Assembly: GCA_021647785.1 (NCBI GenBank)
Contig: JAKIUC010000006.1
Span: 1-64,000, forward strand
DNA from: Melioribacteraceae bacterium
GTDB lineage: Bacteria > Bacteroidota > Ignavibacteria > Ignavibacteriales > Melioribacteraceae
Length of the DNA stretch: 64,000 nt
Direction: 5' to 3'
Both the position numbers and the translations under genes were made by a program. Below, piece after piece: positions 1 through 8,532 of the stretch. Under the pieces are notes generated by a model. It searched no databases. It was not told the DNA's origin and saw nothing but the letters and a program-made list of their open reading frames with translations. Numbering within the stretch: position 1 is the stretch's first letter; each line of letters begins with the position of its first letter.

Positions 1-90
1 GCTGATATTGAGGCGATGGAACGGGGGTAGCCCGGTGCGGGAAAGTCGCACGCCGGTAAATACAGGGAATTAACCCTGTCGCTACAACGG
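1..90 (+). mobile_element. Probable 3' end of a group II intron (end of the maturase frame, domain V-like and VI-like hairpins)
   Basis: Bases 1-30 can be read as the end of an open frame (ADIEAMERG then TAG). An AGC triplet at 29-31 is followed by a hairpin with arms CCGGTGCG and CGCA-CG-CCGG, a GAAA tetraloop and a two-base CG bulge in the 3' arm. That layout (AGC, GNRA loop, 3' bulge) is the domain V signature of group II introns. A second small hairpin CAGGG/CCCTG at 63-78, followed by TCGCTACAAC, sits where domain VI would be. The segment is clearly more GC-rich than the DNA around it. The intron body and reverse transcriptase lie outside the window, so the call rests on this short stretch. 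Another structured RNA or REP element is possible. Confidence 0.4.
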
Positions 91-96
91 GGAGGT

Positions 97-124
97 AGTG
101 GCTAGACTTAACCCTCTAGCCACT
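97..124. repeat. Perfect 9-bp inverted repeat just after the intron-like segment
   Basis: AGTGGCTAG (97-105) and CTAGCCACT (116-124) form a hairpin with a 10-nt loop. It lies between the intron-like segment and the first recognisable HsdM codons. It may belong to the intron insertion site or to its last domain. Confidence 0.5.
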
Positions 125-419
125 GCTTTACCCACTCAGAGTTCAGTCCTCTTCCGAACCGCCCCCGAAGTCTGGCGACTCCGGCTACCAGGACATCCCC
201 GGCTTTTGCAAAAGCTCAACACTCGAAGACATCAAAGCCAACGACTACGTATTGACGCCCGGACGTTATGTCGGCTTGCCCGTAGAAGAAGACGATTTCG
301 ATTTTGCCGAACGTTTCACAGAATTACAAAAAGAATTTGCGGAGCAACTCGAAGAAGAAAACCGTTTGAATACGATCATTCAGGAGAATTTGGCAAAGGT
401 GGAAATAACCAATGGATGA
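120..419 (+). pseudogene. hsdM: HsdM C-terminal fragment (type I DNA methyltransferase subunit)
   Basis: HsdM is the N6-adenine methyltransferase subunit of type I restriction-modification enzymes. Only its C-terminus is visible. The frame ends YQDIPGFCKSSTLEDIKAND, then YVLTPGRYVGLPVEEDDFDF and a Glu-rich helical tail; the GFCKS and VLTPGRYVG blocks are characteristic of the HsdM C-terminus. The frame is open only from 120 (TAG at 117-119), and clear HsdM similarity starts near 171, directly after the intron-like segment. The methyltransferase core is absent from the window. Either an intron splits the gene and splicing restores it, or this is a truncated remnant. The stop codon (417-419) overlaps the start of the next frame by 8 bp, as in an operon. 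Confidence 0.7.
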
Positions 420-873
420 AATCTTAGATATGGTTAAGGCTGCTTTAGCTAGAATCTACGATGCACACATTTATCTAATTGAAAATAGAGTAAGTGAGCG
501 GAGTATCGTTTTTTGGTTTGGAGTTTATCTTCGTGAACTATTGAAGGAAACGGAATTTGAAACGCTTGATTTAGATTTGGAATATAACAGAAATTTTCAA
601 AGAGCGAAAAGAACTCGGAACTTTCCGCGTGGCACATACCCAGACTTTATACTACATAGACGCGGTAGTAACGATGAAAATCTCCTGATTATTGAATTTA
701 AACCTTGGTGGAACCAGACAACAGATGATGATCTCAGGTAGTTGAAAGACTTTACCGCCTCCGACAGCAAATATAAATACGAAATTGGTTTATCTATTCT
801 TCTAGGTCGTGAAGTCCCAAGCTGGACGATTGTGGAGAATGGTGAAATTGTGGCGGAGTCCGAAGATGAGTGA
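412..873 (+). pseudogene. Small PD-(D/E)XK nuclease-like protein of a type I RM locus, interrupted by one TAG codon
   Basis: The frame from ATG 412 runs 109 codons to TAG at 739-741, then stays open for another 43 codons to TGA at 871-873. The two parts read as one protein: ...QTTDDDLR-stop-LKDFTASDSKYKYEIGLS.... A single C-to-T change (CAG to TAG) would explain the stop. Residues 77-97 contain PDFI followed after 15 residues by IIEFK, the PD...ExK pattern of PD-(D/E)XK nuclease folds. Small proteins of this kind are found inside type I RM operons. The gene overlaps hsdM at its start and hsdS at its end, so it was once translationally coupled to both. It is probably dead, but amber read-through cannot be excluded. 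Confidence 0.65.
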
Positions 874-1972
874 GTGGCGAGAACAGAAACTCGATTCAAT
901 AGCTACTTTATCAAAAGACACATGGAAAGTTGGGGACGAAGATGCCCCGTATATTGGTATGGAACACATTGCTGAAGGCACGCTAAGATTATCAGGAATC
1001 GGAGACTCTAATAGCGTAAATAGCAACAAATACCGGTTTAACAAAGGACAATTCCTATTTGGGAAATTACGCCCCTATTTCAGAAAAGTAGTTCGTCCAA
1101 AATTTGATGGTGTTTGTTCTACAGATATTTGGGTTATTCAGCCAAGAAACAACATTGATGCCGATTTTGCCTTCTATCTTTTTGCGTCTCAGGAGTTTGT
1201 GGATTTAGCATATTCTAGTGCCTCTGGAACTAGAATGCCGAGGGCTGACTGGAATTTCATGAAAGAAACGGAATGGTTTATTCCAATGGAGGAAAAAGAA
1301 CAACGCGCCATCGCCGCCGTGCTCAGCAGTTTGGACGACAAAATAGACCTGCTCCACCGCCAAAACAAAACCCTTGAACAAATGGCGGAAACGCTTTTTA
1401 GGCAGTGGTTTATTGAACCTGTCCGCCGTGGTGGAGAGGCTAAGGAGGATTGGAAGGACGGGAAATTAGGTGATGTCATAGAACTTATTTACGGTAAAGG
1501 ACTAAAAAAAGAAATTCGTACAGGTATTGGATTTCCAGTTGTTGGTTCAAGTGGGGTTGTCGATTACCATTCAGAATTTCTAGTTGAAGCCCCCGGAATA
1601 GTAATTGGTAGAAAGGGTACGCTTGGGAAAACTATTTACTTATGGGATAACTTCTTCCCGATTGATACGACATATTATGTAAAATCAAAAGTTGAGTCAG
1701 CCGGATTATTATATGAGTACTTTTTATTGAAAACACTTAATTTTGAAGAAATGAACTCTGATTCAGCAGTTCCCGGTTTAAATCGAGATATAGCATTGTC
1801 AACAGAAATAAAAATAGCTCCTTTTGAAAAGTTAGTTGAGTTTAATAAAATTGTAACTGAGCTGTTTAATAAAATGCGTTTAAACTCAAATCAAATCCGC
1901 ACCCTTGAAAAATTACGGGATACATTGCTACCGAAATTTATGAGTGGGGAGAATAGAATAGAAATGAACTAA
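866..1972 (+). CDS. hsdS: Type I restriction enzyme specificity subunit HsdS
   Basis: HsdS is the DNA-recognition subunit shared by the methylase (M2S) and restriction (R2M2S) complexes. The 368-residue protein has the usual plan: target-recognition domain 1 (from MSEWREQKLDSIATL, with VGDEDAPYIGMEHI), a central conserved helix around residues 140-180 (KEQRAIAAVLSSLDDKIDLL, then LEQMAETLFRQWF), target-recognition domain 2, and a closing helix (NQIRTLEKLRDTLLPKFMSG). ATG 866 is chosen because it overlaps the stop of the preceding frame (ATGAGTGA) and has a GGCGGAG-like ribosome site upstream. An in-frame ATG at 809 would add 19 residues that look like out-of-frame DNA of the upstream gene. The two recognition halves suggest a bipartite target. 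Confidence 0.93.
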   Translation: MSEWREQKLDSIATLSKDTWKVGDEDAPYIGMEHIAEGTLRLSGIGDSNSVNSNKYRFNKGQFLFGKLRPYFRKVVRPKFDGVCSTDIWVIQPRNNIDADFAFYLFASQEFVDLAYSSASGTRMPRADWNFMKETEWFIPMEEKEQRAIAAVLSSLDDKIDLLHRQNKTLEQMAETLFRQWFIEPVRRGGEAKEDWKDGKLGDVIELIYGKGLKKEIRTGIGFPVVGSSGVVDYHSEFLVEAPGIVIGRKGTLGKTIYLWDNFFPIDTTYYVKSKVESAGLLYEYFLLKTLNFEEMNSDSAVPGLNRDIALSTEIKIAPFEKLVEFNKIVTELFNKMRLNSNQIRTLEKLRDTLLPKFMSGENRIEMN

Positions 1973-1976
1973 TACT

Positions 1977-3962
1977 ATGAGTAAACTTAAATTTTATTTA
2001 ACCAATCGCTTTATACTCTTCATTTTATGTGTTGGAATTTTTCTTATTGTTAATTACTTATTTACCGGCAATTATTTACCAACAACCGAAACAAAAGACA
2101 TTTGGTTTTATTCTGGCTTATTTATGGTTTTATTTTCTGTTTTGTTCATAGAACCATTCTACTCATCACCAAAAAATGTAATAACCAATTCAATACCATT
2201 ATTGCTTGTATATATAGCAATTCAGCAATCATTTAAAAGCGAAGTTCTTTGGTGGTTGTCAATTGGAGTAATCTTATTTCTAATAATAATTTCAATTCTT
2301 GCAATGGCTCTCAGTAAAACTGATGAAAGCGAAGATTCTACTCAGAATAAAATTTCTGAAAAATTGAAATCTGTAGCAGTGTTATTGGGACAAGGCAAAG
2401 TAATATATTCAGCAGTATTTCTATCGGTATTATTTCTTTACAAAATTGAACTTATCAATACTATTTCGGATACTTACTATTTTGTATTAGTCATCCTTTG
2501 GGGCTGTTTACTACTTATTAATACAAAATCTATTCATAGCCAATTTTCAATAATCGAACCTAATAAAAGCAATAATTCAATAGGCGAAATATTTAGTGTT
2601 CAATCGGAGAGAATGTTTTTAGTTAAACTTTTTGAAGACAAAAAGTATATCAAGAAATTTGATATCGTAAATTTCAAATATCAGATGGATGATTATGCAG
2701 ATATTGTAAATAAAGGGTTTGTATTTGACACTTATAATCTAAACAAACAAAAATGGGCTAAAGTTCTACTGCTCAAAAAGGATAAAGAAAATAGCACCAA
2801 GTTAAAGAGTAATACTGTTTACAAAATAACAAGCAATGAAAGCATAGTCCAATTAACTCAAGAATTGAAAGTTGAATCATTTGTCGGAGTAATAATTGAA
2901 GGTTCAAAGATTGGAACGATAAAGTTTGAATACTCAAAAAAAACTAATGATATACAGGAAGGAGACCTTTTAGAGCTATTTGTTGGGGAAACCAAAATCT
3001 ATTATCAAGTATTTGGGGGTATTACTGATTCTGAAAATCTTGAACTTAAGGATGAATTTGGTTTTATTAAGGGTGAAGCAATCCAGTTAGGCACTTGGAA
3101 CAATGAGACATTGTCATTTGAAAAATATGGATGGATTCCGCAAATAAATACGCCAATTTTTACAGCCGATACTGAAAATATAATTGTTCCCGAATTTGAT
3201 TTACCTGAATACCAATTGGGCGTAATTCCAAATACAAGTTTGCCTTCAGTTATCAATCTTGATAATGCAATAAGTCATCATACTGCTTTAATTGGAGTAA
3301 CAGGGTCAGGAAAGTCTTTTTTGGCAAAAGAGATAATTGAAAAATTAAAAATTGATACCAAGGTAATCTGCATTGATTTTACGGGAGAATGGAAAAAGAA
3401 TTTAGAACTTACAACCCTGAATAAAGAAAATTTAGATGGATTTCTTTCTTCTAAAGATAATGAAATTGGTTTAGTTGAATTACCTGTTGTAAGTAACACA
3501 GTTAAAGTTATTCAATCAACGGAAAATTTCATTAGTTTAATATTTGATAAAGCGAGGGCAGCATTTGAAGCAGATAGTCCATTGAAAATTTGTTTAGTAT
3601 TGGAAGAAGCTCACACGATTGTTCCAGAGGGTAGTTTTTTAGGCGTAAATGACTGGGATAGCAAGGCTGTGGTAAATAAAATGGGACAAGTTGCACTACA
3701 AGGGCGTAAATATGGCGTAGGTCTTTTGGTTATTGCTCAAAGAACCGCAAATGTTTCAAAGACGGTACTTACTCAATGTAATACGATAATTTGTTTTCAG
3801 GCATTTGATGAAACAAGTTTTACCTTTCTTGGAAATTATATTGGAAAAGATTTGGTGCAAGCATTACCAAATCTGAAACAATATCACGCCATAGTTACAG
3901 GTAAAGCAATTAAATCCAATATTCCTATGATTGTCAATTTAGAAAGAGAAACAGATGATTAA
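1977..3962 (+). CDS. Membrane-anchored HerA/DUF87-type ATPase inside the type I RM locus
   Basis: This 661-residue protein has about five or six hydrophobic segments in residues 9-190, a soluble middle region, and a HerA/FtsK-like ATPase domain. The ATPase shows a Walker A GVTGSGKS near residue 440, a Walker B/glutamate segment ICLVLEEAH near 538-546, and a QGRKYGVGLLVIAQR segment typical of HerA-VirB4 pumping ATPases (DNA translocases). It starts 4 bp after hsdS and its stop overlaps the hsdR-start duplication, so it is part of the operon. It is not a standard type I RM subunit. HerA-like ATPases occur in other phage-defence systems, usually with a nuclease; a membrane-bound version could act on incoming DNA at the envelope. 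That role is inference; the family call is firm. Confidence 0.8.
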   Translation: MSKLKFYLTNRFILFILCVGIFLIVNYLFTGNYLPTTETKDIWFYSGLFMVLFSVLFIEPFYSSPKNVITNSIPLLLVYIAIQQSFKSEVLWWLSIGVILFLIIISILAMALSKTDESEDSTQNKISEKLKSVAVLLGQGKVIYSAVFLSVLFLYKIELINTISDTYYFVLVILWGCLLLINTKSIHSQFSIIEPNKSNNSIGEIFSVQSERMFLVKLFEDKKYIKKFDIVNFKYQMDDYADIVNKGFVFDTYNLNKQKWAKVLLLKKDKENSTKLKSNTVYKITSNESIVQLTQELKVESFVGVIIEGSKIGTIKFEYSKKTNDIQEGDLLELFVGETKIYYQVFGGITDSENLELKDEFGFIKGEAIQLGTWNNETLSFEKYGWIPQINTPIFTADTENIIVPEFDLPEYQLGVIPNTSLPSVINLDNAISHHTALIGVTGSGKSFLAKEIIEKLKIDTKVICIDFTGEWKKNLELTTLNKENLDGFLSSKDNEIGLVELPVVSNTVKVIQSTENFISLIFDKARAAFEADSPLKICLVLEEAHTIVPEGSFLGVNDWDSKAVVNKMGQVALQGRKYGVGLLVIAQRTANVSKTVLTQCNTIICFQAFDETSFTFLGNYIGKDLVQALPNLKQYHAIVTGKAIKSNIPMIVNLERETDD

Positions 3963-4080
3963 AATAACCGAAAACAGAACAGAAGAATTTGCAATAGAAT
4001 TATTGGAGCGATTGGGCTATCTGTACATTTGCACACAGAGAGAGAATGAAAAATTAATAATGGTTAATTGTGAAAAATAA
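3955..4080 (+). pseudogene. Duplicated, truncated 5' end of hsdR
   Basis: ATG 3955 opens a 41-codon frame starting MIKITENRTEEFAIELLERL, which mirrors the start of hsdR at 5094 (MSNKITENRIEEFAIELLVR). At DNA level, 46 bases from 3961 match the hsdR copy at 5103 with one mismatch, then similarity fades over the next ~30 bases. The frame leaves the hsdR sequence near GYLYICTQ and ends at TAA 4078. It overlaps the ATPase stop and the rhuM start. The simplest reading is that hsdR once followed the ATPase directly and a rhuM module was inserted with duplication or re-creation of the hsdR start. Confidence 0.75.
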
Positions 4081-5104
4081 AAACAACCAACTTCAAAAAT
4101 TCTCAAACTTTGTCATTTTTGAAACTGCTACAGGCAAAGTGAATGTTGAGGTATTTGTAAAAGACGAAACAGTTTGGCTTACTCAAAAAACAATGGGACA
4201 GCTTTTCGGAGTTGAAAGCCATACTATTACATATCATCTAAAAGAGATTTATAAGACTGGTGAACTTGATGAAAAATCAACTACTCGAAAAATTCGAGCA
4301 GTTCAAACAGAAGGCAAAAGAGAGGTTGCCAGAAGTCTTGATTTTTATAATCTTGATAGCATAATATCCGTTGGCTATCGGGTAAACTCCTATCAGGCAA
4401 CTCAATTCCGAATTTGGGCAACAAAAACTTTAAAAGAATATATTATCAAAGGTTTTGTAATGGATGATGAACGCCTTAAACAGGGTGGAATCATTTTTGG
4501 CAAAGATTATTTTGATGAACTCCTTGAACGAATACGAGAAATCCGGGCAAGTGAACGGAAATTCTATCAGAAAATCACAGATATTTACGCCCTTTCCGCT
4601 GATTATGATAAGAATGCTCCCATTACAAAAGAGTTCTTTTCAACTGCTCAAAACACACTCCATTGGGCAATTACAGGGAAAACCGCTGCAGAAATTATAT
4701 ACAGTGAAGCCGATGCAAAAAAAATCTATATGGGTCTTACTAATTGGAAACAAGCACCCGATGGAAAAATTCTCAAATCAGATGTTTCTATTGCAAAAAA
4801 CTATCTGAATAAAACACATATTGACGAGCTTAACCAAATTGTATCTGGTTACCTTGATCTTGCAGAACTTCGAGCTAAACGACACATTATTACTAATATG
4901 GAAGAATGGGTAATTTTACTAAATGATTTTCTAAAATTAGCTCAATTTCCTATTCTAAAGCACAAGGGGAAGGTATCCGCATTAGAAGCAAAATTAAAAG
5001 CTGAACAGGAGTTTGAAGAATATCGGGTTAAACAGGATAATAATTTCATATCAGATTTTGATAAGGAAATAAAACGAATAACTGGTAAAAAGGATGAGCA
5101 ATAA
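4070..5104 (+). CDS. rhuM: RhuM-family protein (virulence RhuM/Fic-associated family), inserted in the RM operon
   Basis: This 344-residue protein belongs to the RhuM family, common in genomic islands and type I RM loci, with no firmly established biochemical role. Family hallmarks visible are VWLTQKTMGQLFGVESHTIT near residues 30-50 (a putative DNA-binding helix-turn-helix), the block DFYNLDSIISVGYRVNS followed by FRIWATKTLKEYIIKGF, and a long helical C-terminal half. The start is GTG at 4070; no ATG is available in this frame nearby. Its stop overlaps the start of hsdR by 11 bp, so expression is coupled to hsdR. It is flanked by two copies of the hsdR 5' end. A paralogue with a different C-terminal domain lies at 29288. 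Confidence 0.85.
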   Translation: MKNKNNQLQKFSNFVIFETATGKVNVEVFVKDETVWLTQKTMGQLFGVESHTITYHLKEIYKTGELDEKSTTRKIRAVQTEGKREVARSLDFYNLDSIISVGYRVNSYQATQFRIWATKTLKEYIIKGFVMDDERLKQGGIIFGKDYFDELLERIREIRASERKFYQKITDIYALSADYDKNAPITKEFFSTAQNTLHWAITGKTAAEIIYSEADAKKIYMGLTNWKQAPDGKILKSDVSIAKNYLNKTHIDELNQIVSGYLDLAELRAKRHIITNMEEWVILLNDFLKLAQFPILKHKGKVSALEAKLKAEQEFEEYRVKQDNNFISDFDKEIKRITGKKDEQ

Positions 5105-8100
5105 AATAACCGAAAACAGAATAGAAGAATTTGCAATAGAATTATTGGTGCGTTTGGGTTATCAATACATCTTTGCACCTGATATTGCTCCCGATGCTTC
5201 GACTTCGCTCAGCATCCCTGTTCCAAGCTCCTTGAGCGGTGTCGAAAGGAGGAATTCTTATGAAGAAGTTTTGTTAGCTGAAAGGTTGCAAAATGCCATT
5301 AGTAGAATCAATCCAACAATTCCCATAGATGCACAAGAAGAAGCATTCAAAGAAATTCAAAGAATTAACTCCCCCGAATTGCTTGCGAATAATGAAACTT
5401 TTCATCGAATGTTAACTGAGGGAATTAATGTTTCATATCAAAAAGATTACGTACATAGAGGCGATTTGGTTTGGCTAATAGATTTTGAAAACCCTGAAAA
5501 CAACGAATTTATTGTTGCCAATCAATTTACAGTTATTGAAAATGGTAATAACAAACGCCCTGATATAATTCTGTTTGTTAATGGAATTCCTTTAGTGGTT
5601 ATTGAATTAAAAAATCCTGCTGATGAAAATGCAACTGTAAAATCAGCATTTAAACAATTAGAGACTTACAAAGCAATTATCCCGAGCCTGTTTACTTATA
5701 ATGGCTTAATGATTATCTCAGATGGATTGGAAGCAAAAGCAGGTTCTTTATCCGCAGGATTAACCCGTTTTATGGCTTGGAAATCGGCAGATGGAAAAGA
5801 AGAAGCATCAAACTTGGTTAGCCAGTTAGAAACTCTAATAAATGGAATGCTCAACAAAGAAACTTTGTTGGACTTGATTCGTCATTTTATTGTTTTTGAA
5901 AAATCTAAAAAGGTTGAGTTTACGAAATCCCGAGACGAAGGAATCGGGAAAGACACCAAAACAGGAATTGTAAGTATTTCAACAGTTAAAAAACTTGCAG
6001 CTTATCATCAATACTATGCTGTAAACCGAGCAGTTGAATCAGCTTTAAGGGCAACTGGATATTCTTTTGAAAAACGCCTTAGTAGTAGAGTAACACCTGT
6101 AAGTATGGTAATGGAAGACCCAGTAAGTTATGGAGTTGCAGGAGTAAAATTACAACCAAAAGGGGATAGAAAAGGTGGAGTTGTTTGGCATACGCAAGGA
6201 AGTGGAAAATCCCTTTCAATGGTTTTCTTTACAGGTAAAATTGTTTTGGCTTTGGATAATCCAACAATTTTGGTAATTACAGACCGTAACGATTTGGACG
6301 ACCAGTTGTTTGATACATTTGCATCATCAACACAGCTTTTAAGACAAGAACCAAAGCAAGTTGAAAACCGAGAAGATTTAAAAGAAAAATTAAAAGTTGC
6401 TTCGGGTGGTGTCATTTTTTCAACCATTCAAAAATTCCAACCTGATAATGGAAATGTTTACGAAACTTTATCGGGAAGAGAAAACATTGTTGTAATTGCC
6501 GATGAAGCACACAGAACACAATATGGTTTTAAAGCAAAAACAATAGACGCCAAAGATTATCAAGGAAATGTAATTGGAAAGAAAATCGTTTACGGTTTTG
6601 CAAAATATATGCGTGATGCTTTACCTAATGCAACTTATATTGGCTTTACAGGAACCCCTATTGAAAACACCGATGTAAATACACCCGCTGTTTTTGGAAA
6701 TTACATTGATGTTTATGATATAGCCCAAGCGGTTGAAGATGGTGCAACGGTTCGTATTTATTATGAAAGTCGTTTAGCAAAGGTGAATTTAAGTAAGGAA
6801 GGCAAGCAACTTGTTGAAGATTTAGATGAAGAACTTGACCAAGAAGATTTAACAAATACTCAAAAAGCCAAAGCAAAGTGGACACAACTTGAAGCTTTGA
6901 TTGGCAGTGAAAACCGAGTTAAAAATATTGCAAAAGATATTGTTTATCATTTTGAACAACGCCAAGAAGTTTTTGACGGTAAGGGAATGATTGTTTCAAT
7001 GTCGAGAAGAATTGCAGCCGATCTTTACGATGAAATTATTAAAATAAGACCTGATTGGCATTCAGATGATTTGGACAAAGGAGTTATTAAAGTTGTAATG
7101 ACTTCTGCAAGTTCTGATGGACCAAAAATTGCCAAACATCATACAACCAAACAACAAAGAAAAACTCTTGCCGACCGTATGAAAGATACGGAAGATAAAC
7201 TAAAATTAGTTATTGTTCGTGATATGTGGCTTACTGGTTTTGATGCTCCAAGTCTGCACACTTTGTACATTGATAAACCAATGAAAGGTCATAACCTGAT
7301 GCAAGCGATTGCAAGGGTTAATAGAGTTTACAAAGATAAACCTGGTGGATTGGTTGTTGATTATCTGGGAATTGCTTCTGACTTGAAAAAGGCACTTTCT
7401 TTTTATTCTGATGCAGGTGGTAAAGGAGACCCAACAATTCTACAAGAACAGGCAGTAGAATTAATGCTTGAAAAATTAGAAGTTGTCTCTCAAATGTTTC
7501 ATAAATTTCCTTACGAAGAATATTTTGAAGCCGAGACTTCTAAAAAATTATCAATGATTCTTTCGGCAGAAGAACATATACTTGGTTTAGAAGATGGAAA
7601 GAGAAGATACATCAATGAAGTAACAGCACTTTCAAAGTCTTTTGCAATTGCCATTCCACACGAGCAGGCAATGGATGTAAAAGATGAAGTTGCATTTTTT
7701 CAGGCAGTAAAAGCACGATTAGCAAAATTTGACGGAACAGGTGCAGGTAGAACGGATGAAGAAATTGAAACTACAATCCGGCAGGTAATAGACAAAGCAT
7801 TAGTTTCCGAACAAGTGATTGATATTTTTGATGCAGCAGGAATAAAGAAACCTGATATTTCTATTCTTTCAGAAGAATTCTTATTAGAATTGAAAGGAAT
7901 GGAACATAAAAATGTTGCATTGGAAGTTTTGAAAAAACTATTAAATGATGAGATAAAATCTCGCTTGAAAAAGAATTTGGTTAAGAGTAAAACATTAATG
8001 GAAATGCTCGAAAACGCCATTAAAAAATATCACAACAAAATATTAACAGCAGCCGAAGTGATGGACGAACTCATTAAATTGAGTAAGGAAATCGTCAATA

Positions 8101-8417
8101 TGGACAGTGAAGCCAAAGCACTTGGCTTAACTGATTTTGAATATGCTTTTTATACCGCAGTATCAGACAATGACAGTGCAAAAGAATTAATGCAGAAAGA
8201 CAAATTAAGGGAACTTGCGGTAATCTTGACTGAAAGAGTAAAAGCAAACGCATCAATTGACTGGACAATAAAAGAGAGTGTAAGAGCAAAATTGAAAGTG
8301 ATAATAAAACGTACATTGAGACAATTTGGATATCCACCAGATATGCAAAAACTAGCAACAGAAACCGTATTAAAACAAGCTGAATTAATTGCAAATGAAT
8401 TGACAATGGATAATTAA
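5094..8417 (+). CDS. hsdR: Type I restriction endonuclease subunit HsdR
   Basis: HsdR translocates DNA using ATP and cuts it at a distance from the recognition site. The 1107-residue product has the expected order: a PD-(D/E)XK nuclease domain (RPDIILF...VVIELKNPAD, about residues 153-175), Walker A TQGSGKS near 365, DEAH box IADEAHRTQYG near 468, FTGTPIE near 517, a second RecA-like motor domain (IVRDMWLTGFDAPSLHTLY, ARVNRVYKDKPGG), and a helical C-terminal domain that binds HsdM. Length is normal for the family. It overlaps rhuM by 11 bp. An in-frame palindromic insert lies in codons about 35-52, just before the conserved SYEEVLLAERL. It probably forms a surface loop and does not break the frame. 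Confidence 0.95.
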   Translation: MSNKITENRIEEFAIELLVRLGYQYIFAPDIAPDASTSLSIPVPSSLSGVERRNSYEEVLLAERLQNAISRINPTIPIDAQEEAFKEIQRINSPELLANNETFHRMLTEGINVSYQKDYVHRGDLVWLIDFENPENNEFIVANQFTVIENGNNKRPDIILFVNGIPLVVIELKNPADENATVKSAFKQLETYKAIIPSLFTYNGLMIISDGLEAKAGSLSAGLTRFMAWKSADGKEEASNLVSQLETLINGMLNKETLLDLIRHFIVFEKSKKVEFTKSRDEGIGKDTKTGIVSISTVKKLAAYHQYYAVNRAVESALRATGYSFEKRLSSRVTPVSMVMEDPVSYGVAGVKLQPKGDRKGGVVWHTQGSGKSLSMVFFTGKIVLALDNPTILVITDRNDLDDQLFDTFASSTQLLRQEPKQVENREDLKEKLKVASGGVIFSTIQKFQPDNGNVYETLSGRENIVVIADEAHRTQYGFKAKTIDAKDYQGNVIGKKIVYGFAKYMRDALPNATYIGFTGTPIENTDVNTPAVFGNYIDVYDIAQAVEDGATVRIYYESRLAKVNLSKEGKQLVEDLDEELDQEDLTNTQKAKAKWTQLEALIGSENRVKNIAKDIVYHFEQRQEVFDGKGMIVSMSRRIAADLYDEIIKIRPDWHSDDLDKGVIKVVMTSASSDGPKIAKHHTTKQQRKTLADRMKDTEDKLKLVIVRDMWLTGFDAPSLHTLYIDKPMKGHNLMQAIARVNRVYKDKPGGLVVDYLGIASDLKKALSFYSDAGGKGDPTILQEQAVELMLEKLEVVSQMFHKFPYEEYFEAETSKKLSMILSAEEHILGLEDGKRRYINEVTALSKSFAIAIPHEQAMDVKDEVAFFQAVKARLAKFDGTGAGRTDEEIETTIRQVIDKALVSEQVIDIFDAAGIKKPDISILSEEFLLELKGMEHKNVALEVLKKLLNDEIKSRLKKNLVKSKTLMEMLENAIKKYHNKILTAAEVMDELIKLSKEIVNMDSEAKALGLTDFEYAFYTAVSDNDSAKELMQKDKLRELAVILTERVKANASIDWTIKESVRAKLKVIIKRTLRQFGYPPDMQKLATETVLKQAELIANELTMDN
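5197..5248. repeat. REP-like palindrome inserted in frame within hsdR
   Basis: TTCGACTTCGCTCA (5198-5211) and TGAGCGGTGTCGAA (5233-5246) are inverted repeats with two mismatches in 14, around GCATCCCTGTTCCAAGCTCCT. This TTCGAC...GCTCA type of palindrome recalls dispersed intergenic repeats of Bacteroidota and Chlorobi. Here it lies inside a coding region and adds about 17 residues rich in Ser, Pro and Thr without shifting the frame. The second arm also carries an AAAGGAGGAATTCTTATG stretch resembling a ribosome site and start within the gene. Confidence 0.7.
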
Positions 8418-8465
8418 AAAGTACATTTGCCATTGTTTGAATAAGCTTCAAAAAAATGTACTTTT
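8417..8465 (+). terminator. Hairpin after hsdR, probable transcription terminator
   Basis: AAAAGTACATTT (8417-8428) and AAATGTACTTTT (8454-8465) are perfect 12-bp inverted repeats with a 25-nt loop. The hairpin begins at the last base of the hsdR stop codon, and the right arm ends in TTTT. The long loop makes efficiency uncertain. Confidence 0.5.
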
Positions 8466-8532
8466 CAATAATGGAAAAAAGAACAAAACCATTTTGCGGG
8501 GGAAAAGCTTCAAGACGACACCTCGAAACATT

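Noticed and set aside
809-865. HsdS N-terminal extension from ATG 809
   Set aside because: These 19 codons lie in another frame of the nuclease-like gene, and ATG 866 has the coupling overlap and ribosome site.
8417-8465. Hairpin after hsdR as part of attC-like site 1
   Set aside because: It is separated by about 70 bp from the site, has unrelated sequence and fits a terminator better.
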